A stretch of DNA of 64,000 nt from Labyrinthula sp. Ha (Eukaryota; Sar; Bigyra; Labyrinthulida; Labyrinthulaceae): contig JAALGZ010000004.1 of assembly GCA_015227615.1 (NCBI GenBank), positions 124,001 through 188,000 of the forward strand, written 5' to 3'. Positions 56,757-64,000 of the stretch are shown one piece after another (position 1 is the stretch's first letter; each line of letters begins with the position of its first letter). The translations under genes and the position numbers were made by a program. Below the pieces are notes generated by a model. That model searched no databases and had not been told where the DNA came from. It was given only the letters and a program-made list of their open reading frames with translations.

Positions 56757-58500
56757 TTATGTATGCGATATGATCCCCGCGACCCTAAAAACAAGGACAT
56801 CTTTTAATTATAGTAGCAGATGAATATATAGTATCATAAGTGAATGTATTTTTGTTGGTAGACAAAGAGAATCACTGACTGTTTCTTACTAAGCCGAAGA
56901 AAAGGAATTTAAAAGAACAAAAGGAACAAAGCAATACCAAAAAGATTAGTAAAACTGAATTTAAAATTACATTTTTGATCATTCTAGAATAAGAATAAAT
57001 TATCCTTATTAAGTCAAAAAAAATACTGAACCTGCTCATAAAACATCGTTTATTCACAGAAAAGATTTTATTCTATTATTTCTTGGTATGAGAAATTTAG
57101 ATAGTAGGATTTGATGGATTTAAAAAAATCATTTAAGTTAGAGTAGTAGGAAAAACAAGAAGGATAAAAAGTATTAGAACAGCCATTGGAAGTAGAATAA
57201 ACTCGTATTAGCGAAGCTAGGAATGTGGAAAGAACCACCAAAGAGCATTCAGAATTATGCAAAGGAAAAAAAAAGATATTTGAAACATAAAAAATGGAAA
57301 CCTCAGTACAATTGCTAAGGCTGATTATGTACTCCACGATTACTTCAAAGATAGTATAAGTGGTTCAACCCTTTCAAAGCCAGAGAAAGATAAAATTAAA
57401 TTAGATTAGACTACTTTAAATTCTATGACTAAATCAAAAAGGTAGTAGGAGTATTCCAAATTATGAAACTTCTCTACTATCTATCGGAGAAAATTACTTA
57501 CAAAAATTTAAACCTTTTCCATATTTCTTTTTCTGAAGTCGCAGGGAAGGGGAGCAAGTTAAGTTCAGAAGATACTAAATCCCAATATAAGAAACAGAAG
57601 AAATATAAAAGTGATCATTAGAAGGCTATTTGCAAATATATCCTCTACTTCAGATATTTTGTAAGACTGTTATTAAATAAAGTATACATAAAATATAGCA
57701 CTCAAAACTTAGTAGTATATGTTTGTCCAACTCACTCAGAATATGGAAATTGTCATAAGAAATACTTAATCTTCAATCCAAAATGGAACTAACGCTCAAT
57801 CTCACAAAAACTTCTTATAGAAAATATAACCGAATTTTGTGCATTTGTATAAATACGCTTTCTGCTAGAAGTATAAAATTATGATAATATGAGGCAATTC
57901 AACTAGCCTCCAACACTGAGAACAGAATTACCCAACTAAACTGGACTAATATATTTTGTGCGTGATTCTTTAAGATACACATACAGAGATTTAACATGGA
58001 AGTCCTAAAGGTACACCTAATATCGATATTAAAATTCGCTAAAATAGAAATAGCCATCATTAAGAAGGTCAAACTGGAGAATAACATCAACCCAAAACTT
58101 CATTAAATAATCTGGGTGCCGCCTTTTAGAACTCCTGTTGTGATAAGAATGAAGATGATGAATTTACAGAGAAAACTTCTAAACCTGAAAATTATTGCAC
58201 GGGTATTGCTGTAGACTATGATACCTCTAATACTATTAATTGTGGTAGTTCAAACTAAGAAAGAAAATAGAAATTAAAGGTTTTGAAAAACTCAAGAGTG
58301 TTTGATATCAGAACCAAAAACACAGGCTCCAGAATAATGGATTTGCTTTTATTGTGTTCCAGAGGGTTATGACTTCAAAATGTCGTTGTTGTTACATATC
58401 ATCCAGGAATTATTATTTCATAGTTGCAAGTTTTAAATTAAATCTTGACACCTACAAAAATAATGGCACATCTATTAAAATAGATTCTTCTTTTATATGA
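56757..58500. other. Gene-poor stretch
   Basis: Short, stop-rich frames on both strands. Part may be decayed gag of the following copia relic, but no motif supports that. Confidence 0.4.
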
Positions 58501-61260
58501 AGTTGGAACCCCGTAATAATCATTTTATTGTACATGAAACCTTAGAACATCGCTCGTGAAACCAGCAGAAGAGATGATAAACGATTCAAACACAAAAGTC
58601 AAGCCGTTTAGCTTTAGAGATAAAATAAATAATTTAGAGTACAGTAATTTACAAATAATATTCTAGATGAAGAGGAATATAAGTTCTTAGAGAATAAACT
58701 ACATTGAATATGGAGCAAGCAAAATGAGAATACAAAAGAATATCACTTAACAAATGAATCAAAGAACTATTTGGCACAAGAGGACTTTAGGAAAAATACT
58801 AGAAGTATGGGAACTCTGGTAGAGTTAAAAAAAGTGAATTTGGAATAATACTTGTCGCTTGATTTACAAGGTGCCGTCTACATCTTGCTGCTAAACAAAG
58901 GAAATATAGAGAAAAATATAATCATTCAACTCAAGGAGGTTGATTTTTATAATAAAATTTGGATGTGTTTTTTTGAAATTGGTTTAGAGTATGTGTACTT
59001 GCAAAAATTTGTATTAAATTGAGCCCAAATACTAAAGGTCATGCAGCTATCAACATTCTAAGTTTGATATAATGAAAAGATTTGATTAAACAATCTTTCA
59101 GTATCGAATTGATATAATTTTCCCTATAAACCGAAGATTCAAACTTTGTATTTCCATTTCATAGACTCCGTCTAAGTCATTTGCTACTTAATAGAACACA
59201 AAAGTTCTTTTTTTTTCGTAGTTGTATTGAAATGTAGAGATTGAGGAGATCATCTCATTGGGATCCAGAGCATACGTAAGAGTAAATCATAAGGAGAAAG
59301 TTAATCTAAATTTTAAGGTAATGATCTTGTGCTGCTATAACAACTTATTGCTTAAAATTATTTACAATATTCAAATAAGTAATATCCGGTAGATTGTAGA
59401 TGTAGTATCAGAGGAGTTATGTACATTAACTGCATCCTATCAAGAACCTAAACGCATTTCCTAACCTCTCCGTCGTTACATGAAACCTGTTTTATTATAT
59501 TCAAAGCTTTGTAGTGTGATTAGGCAGAAGAAAAAAACTAGTATTGGGGATAAGGAAGGAGAACTACGAAATAATCAAAAAGTATGAGTTGAAAACATAT
59601 CACATAATATGCCGGGTCCCTCGACATTATTTCATCTGTTTCTTCTTGATGATATTTCACAGTGTAATAAAGTATCCGCTAAGAGAATAACAAACCAGTT
59701 CGTTAACAGTGTGGGTGATACTATAGACAACGAAATACTACAAAACCATGCATGTGTTAAAGGAATAACTAATGTGGGCGTTTGGTACAAAGTAGTGCCA
59801 AGGGAAGTGTCAGGTCATGGAACTGTTGGTAGTTTTAAAGTATCACCAAAACTCCCTTATGATACAACCATGCCCATGGTGAAACATAGGGATTAAAATA
59901 AAATAAGACAGGAGACACAATAGTAAAAGTTGAAATTATAGCCAGATGTGATAACAATGTCATCTTTTTCCCATAGTCCACAATAGTTTACTCACCAGAG
60001 TTATCCATGATTACTGTTAGCATATTTATGGCTTGTGCAAGCTCCAGCCAGTGACTAATAACAACTAGGAGAAACCCCTGATTTAATATAGGAAGTTCTT
60101 GGGAAACGAATATTTAGTACCCCTGGTCGGTTATTAATCAAGAATCGGGACCGGTTATGTGTGGAATACGAGAACCTCTATCTGTGGGGTTAAGCACAAC
60201 TAGTTAATATGATATGAAACAGTTGTAGCAGTGTTTTAATCAATGAAGCTAAAGTCTCTCCACAGTGAATGTTGTTTTGTTTGATAATCGAAAGAGAAGG
60301 AATACAGTTCTATCGGCTCTCAATCTTGCGAGCTACCTCTAATGCGATGGAAGTACAACATGAGCAAAGGAGTCTAAAACTGCGATTAAAGAAAAATTGT
60401 AACCGAAAGTTCATTCGAAGTGGGAACGATTGTCAGGCTAAAATTTCATGAGATAGTTTCAGGTAAAGTAACAGTTTCAGAATAGGTACGAATTTAAAAG
60501 TAAGTTAAGAAACATAGCGGGATGCTATGAAACAACTAGAGATTCCAGACCCCCGCATAAAATTCATGGGCTCGGAGAAAGAAACCTAAAAAAAGCTATA
60601 TCAATGAAAAGTGAAAGGCCTGGACTGTTTCAATAGCTTAATGAGGATGGGTAAATATTCCACTCTACACTAACTTTACAAACACTTACAGGAAGTCTTG
60701 AAGCCTTATTAAAACATTAAATTAATGCAATGGCATATCTAAGAAATCAAAGGTAAATAAATGAGTTAGGAAAAATTTATAAAGAATGATGAAGTGAGGA
60801 TTTCTGTATTTATGTCATTCGCGACGAGAATGGAGGGAGAAGGCGCGGTTGGTGAGTGACACTCATGAACGGTTCTGGGTTATTAAGAAAGACACAGAAG
60901 TAAAGGGTTACCAGAGTTAGTTAAACAGAGACATAACACATGAGTGCATTTTTGGTTGTGTGCAGTTTGGTCCATATACTCATATTTCCGGAGTAACTTG
61001 GGCAAAGAACTATATTTCGGATGTTAATGGATGGTAAGAGTGCCCTACAAATAGTAACATATATAGAAATCACAGGAGGAACGGAATATCTCGATACTAG
61101 AATAAAATATTCGTGGTAAGACTTAGAAAACGTGAGAGTGAAAGCTAATTAAAAGTGAGAACAATGTTGCTGATGTATTTACAGAAGCTGAAAATAGAAT
61201 GGATTTCGGAAGATAGACAAGAGCTTATTTATAACATAGGGTATGAAATTAGGAGAAGAT
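58500..61260 (+). mobile_element. Copia retrotransposon relic E (plus strand)
   Basis: The secure part is the RNase H and C-terminal region at about 60,780-61,230. In order, across stops and frame changes: LMNGSGLLRKTQK (family: LNGSP..WK.QK), KSALQIVTYIEITGGTEYLD then TRIKYSW (family: N..A....N...H.RTKHIDIRYH), and NNVADVFTEAENRMDFGR (family: ..ADI.TK.L....F). Upstream, 60,600-60,760 resembles the end of the RT. A 95-codon open frame at 59,609-59,896 begins with FHLFLLDDISQCNK, possibly the YVDD box with Tyr-Val lost. The left limit is a guess and no LTRs were found. The element is very old. Confidence 0.55.
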
Positions 61261-62669
61261 GTTATGCCCAAGAATGCAGTATTTGATTTAGTAGTTAGGG
61301 GTCTCTGTAGAAACGTCAGTAGCTCTCATATTCTAATTGATAGAACCTTAACTTGTATATAAAACGTTCTTCAGCAACAATACATTTAAACTTTGGGCTA
61401 TTGGTAATAAAAATTCAAGTACCGAGAAATTATTGATCTAGGGCTTATAAGACTCATGCTGAATTAATTTCGAATAATACTAATTCTTTTTAAACTTCTA
61501 GCTAAACCTCTACTTAGGGGCTCTGGAACCAACTAATGCTACTAAAACAAACAGAAAATTAATCTCAAAGCACGAGTGTTCTTTCCATAGCTTCAGTGGG
61601 AAAAGCCTAAAGGATCGTGAAATGAACCCTACAGAGGTTTCAAACATACATAACAGGCTATTTCATAGTCTCAAAATTCTATGAAAACAATCTTTAATCC
61701 CTGATTATGACCTTAATATGTCCGGTTCTATATGAAAACCTACAATTACTATAGAGTTACTTACTATATAAACACTGCAAACGTGCCATTATTTAGTCTC
61801 AATGGATGCTCTGTTTATTCACCAATCCGAAGCTGAACAAATGCGAAATCAAGATAAAATACAAATATACTGTATTCATAACTAGTGCTTAAAGGGCCTC
61901 ACAACACATTCCGTGCTTTGGGCAAGGCAACGTTCCGAAATTTAAACAGAGTCAGTTCCTAATTCATATTCTTTCATCAGTGTTTGCTAGTATGGCTAAT
62001 CAGTCTCTCCTCAATGACTGCTATTTAGATCAGACTATACCTAGGTGTAAATTGATCCTTCATCTGGCTTTACTGTATAGTGGTTTCAGAAATTGGAGCG
62101 ATGAGTGAGATGTATTATAAAATGCAAAGATTTGATTATGCAACCCTGCAGAACGAGACAAAAAGAAATCCCTACTGTAGCACAAAAACTTTGAAATACA
62201 CCACTGACTTCTCGCCTAGGAATGACCGGTTCAATTATCCCTATTCAGCACATATACATTGAATAAAAAGAAGCCTAACACACTTCGTGAAGTCTAGAGT
62301 ACATAAGAGTATCGACTAAACCTTTTCCGTGAATAATGCATTGCAGCAAGTTTAAACTAACGAAAACCTTTTATACATGAGAAGTACATCCGCTGTCTAT
62401 ATATGAATTTCTGATGGTTACAAGAATATTTCATGACTGTTAATACACACTTTCATCAATAAAGTTTTCGCCTGCGAACAATAAACAAAGAATAAAGATC
62501 CTAAAAGGCTGATAATAATCAGTTCTGATGCTTCAGTGCTTAATCTTCTAAGACAGCTATTCGGGCAATGTCAAATATAATTGATTCCTACTAAAATAAA
62601 TAAATATTCAATAAAGTAATATTTACAAAAAAACAAACAAACCAAAGAAACTATGCAGAAAGGAAGCTT
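61261..62669. other. Intergenic, no gene recognised
   Basis: About 1.4 kb of short frames. The right end is the 3' flank of the desaturase-family gene and contains a Pumilio-type element (listed separately). Confidence 0.45.
62620..62627 (-). promoter_or_regulatory. Candidate Pumilio response element in 3' UTR
   Basis: On the minus strand this reads TGTAAATA, matching the UGUANAUA consensus, about 42 bases after the stop codon of the 62,670-63,719 gene. The window also encodes a PUF protein predicted to read this class of site. A single 8-mer in A+T-rich DNA is expected by chance fairly often. Confidence 0.25.
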
Positions 62670-63719
62670 TTATTCCCACCTGGCTGTTCCAAATAACCAA
62701 TCCCAAAAAGGCGTGATACTGTAGTTACACTTGAGAACATTATGATGCAGCTCATGAAACCAGGGGTTCCAATCATCAAACTTAAAGAGTGCAGGCGCTA
62801 TTGGTGGAACCAAGCTCATAGTTGGAACAGCTTTCCCTGCATGAGACAGTACTTCTAATTGCACCAAATAGTATGAGATTAAATCTCCTTCGAAGTTATC
62901 AGTAAAAACATCTTTTGGAAAAATTACCTCCATTAGAATAAACGCTAAGAGAATCGGCAGTTGAGCCTCAAGAGTTAAGTCCAAAGCTAAGAAGTGATAA
63001 TTTGTCTTGATGTGAGGATTAACATGTTCGTGATGCTTCTTATGTAACCAATAAACAGAGCGTAAGTGCAAGGCCCGATGAAACAACCAAAAAAAGAAAT
63101 CAGTCGTCATTCTCGTAAACCAGACTTTCAAAATAAACATAAATGGGCGTTGAAGTAAGTGTGTTGGTTTTAATGCATACCAGTTATCAAAAGTAATCCC
63201 AGTTCTCTGCGTAAACTCAAGGTTTCCTTTCTTGATCGCGTCATTGAAAACAAACGCTTCCAGCACCGAAAATCCAATGACTGCAGTAAAATTACAACTT
63301 GAATAATCCATGATAAGTTCGGGAAGCGTTTGTATCTTACTTCGCGGTGAAAAGTGTGGTATATGTTTGTATACGTAGTTTGTAAGGAAATAACAATAAG
63401 CCACCAACAAATCCTGTCCCAGAAGGTTACGAAAGACTACTCGAAGGTACCTCGTTAGTGGGGTTCTGGGTTCTCCCAAGAGAATCTGAATCTTTCGAAC
63501 TATAAATGCCGTACCAATCGCGCCAATATTCGAAAGCAACCAAGCTACCAAAGGATGGTCTTGTATCTTGTCTGTAGTCGTAGGCACTACGTTCTTCTTC
63601 CCATTCGCTTCTTTCAAGATCTTGTTCCTGCGCTCGAATATCTGCTTCTTGAATATTAGAGTATATCCGCCAAGCATCGAGAACAATGCAACTGCTGCTT
63701 TCTGCTCATTGTTCAGCAT
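62670..63719 (-). CDS. Sterol desaturase / fatty acid hydroxylase superfamily enzyme
   Basis: A 349-residue membrane enzyme with the three histidine boxes that bind a di-iron centre: HRALH (214-218), HKKHHEH (226-232) and HELHHNVLKCNYS (322-334), plus an H at 293. Hydrophobic segments lie at about 8-24, 58-80, 99-118, 195-213 and 250-268. The last box with NVLKCNYSITPFWDWLFGT is typical of the superfamily C-terminus (H..HH....NYG....WD.LFGT). Members include C-4 sterol methyl oxidase, C-5 sterol desaturase, sphingolipid hydroxylases and alkylglycerol monooxygenase, all ER membrane proteins using cytochrome b5 or similar. The substrate cannot be assigned here. Single exon; the first ATG is used. 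Confidence 0.88.
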   Translation of the reverse strand: MLNNEQKAAVALFSMLGGYTLIFKKQIFERRNKILKEANGKKNVVPTTTDKIQDHPLVAWLLSNIGAIGTAFIVRKIQILLGEPRTPLTRYLRVVFRNLLGQDLLVAYCYFLTNYVYKHIPHFSPRSKIQTLPELIMDYSSCNFTAVIGFSVLEAFVFNDAIKKGNLEFTQRTGITFDNWYALKPTHLLQRPFMFILKVWFTRMTTDFFFWLFHRALHLRSVYWLHKKHHEHVNPHIKTNYHFLALDLTLEAQLPILLAFILMEVIFPKDVFTDNFEGDLISYYLVQLEVLSHAGKAVPTMSLVPPIAPALFKFDDWNPWFHELHHNVLKCNYSITPFWDWLFGTARWE

Positions 63720-64000
63720 TTTGATTAATGCTTTTCTTTTTATTCAACGGTAAAGTGTGTTTGTGCGGCTACATCCGACCTTGTTGATATTTTGCGTTTA
63801 AAAGCACAAACATTCATTTTGGGCAATTGATCTTGTGAGATTATATCAATATATGTTTACTGTGCTAATACTGAAAATTTCTAAGGATATTGGTCATTAT
63901 AATACTTTACTTGGCGGTCCAAAGGGATTATATTAAAATATTATTGTTTTATAGGTAAGTTATATGTCAATAGAGATGACATGCTATTGCATTGCTCTCA
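63720..64000. other. Upstream region of the desaturase-family gene
   Basis: Intergenic to the window edge; nothing specific was recognised. Confidence 0.45.

Noticed and set aside
57068-57337. 89-codon minus-strand frame
   Set aside because: Ser/Phe/Tyr-rich translation typical of A+T-rich noncoding DNA.
1-64000. CRISPR arrays, bacterial operons or organellar DNA
   Set aside because: No direct-repeat/spacer pattern or ribosome-binding sites. The ATP synthase alpha gene has a mitochondrial presequence, and introns and retroelements show a nuclear eukaryotic origin.

Overview
This is an A+T-rich eukaryotic nuclear window, roughly two thirds A+T by eye. It holds a small set of intact housekeeping genes and a large load of decayed retrotransposons. 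All three standard stop codons end real genes, which argues against ciliates that reassign TAA/TAG. The most distinctive genome trait is intron size: two genes (a MATE transporter and a Uso1/p115-like tether) are each split by two introns of only 28-29 nt, all starting GTA and ending TTTAG. The other genes read as single exons. Lineage cannot be fixed by reading alone. A fungus or another microbial eukaryote with minute introns fits; animals, plants and ordinary yeasts do not.

Layout. 1-16 kb: sparse, with an RRM/WW RNA-binding protein (3.98-5.89), a TRAPPC6/Trs33-type TRAPP subunit (7.86-8.35) and mitochondrial F1-ATPase alpha (12.8-14.5), separated by long unannotated DNA. 16.3-20.6 kb: a decayed plus-strand Ty1/copia element with diverged LTRs. 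21-25 kb: a cysteine-rich single-pass membrane protein converging on a Pumilio (PUF) protein. 25.3-42 kb: a transposon graveyard on the minus strand with three copia elements, a deleted Ty3/gypsy element and a broken large ORF ending in a Ulp1-like cysteine protease. It encloses a small gene island, PET117 and a LIV-1 ZIP metal transporter. 45.6-51.1 kb: a compact cluster of DnaJ membrane co-chaperone, p115 tether, small charged protein and 2OG-Fe(II) oxygenase. 51.8-52.9 kb: a broken protein kinase. 54.5-56.1 kb: the MATE transporter. 58.5-61.3 kb: another copia relic (plus strand). 62.7-63.7 kb: a sterol desaturase/fatty-acid hydroxylase family enzyme.

Gene functions cover mitochondrial energy (ATP synthase alpha, PET117 for cytochrome oxidase assembly), the early secretory pathway (TRAPP subunit, p115 tether, DNAJB12/14-type ER J-protein, ZIP7/13-type zinc exporter) and RNA control (PUF, RRM/WW). 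There is no sign that they form one pathway.

Most novel points: the 28-29 nt introns; a cysteine-rich surface protein with two possible relatives as relics elsewhere in the window; the Ulp1-protease mobile ORF with a candidate terminal inverted repeat; and an RRM-WW-RRM-RRM-RRM architecture. No tRNA, rRNA, CRISPR array or organellar sequence was recognised.
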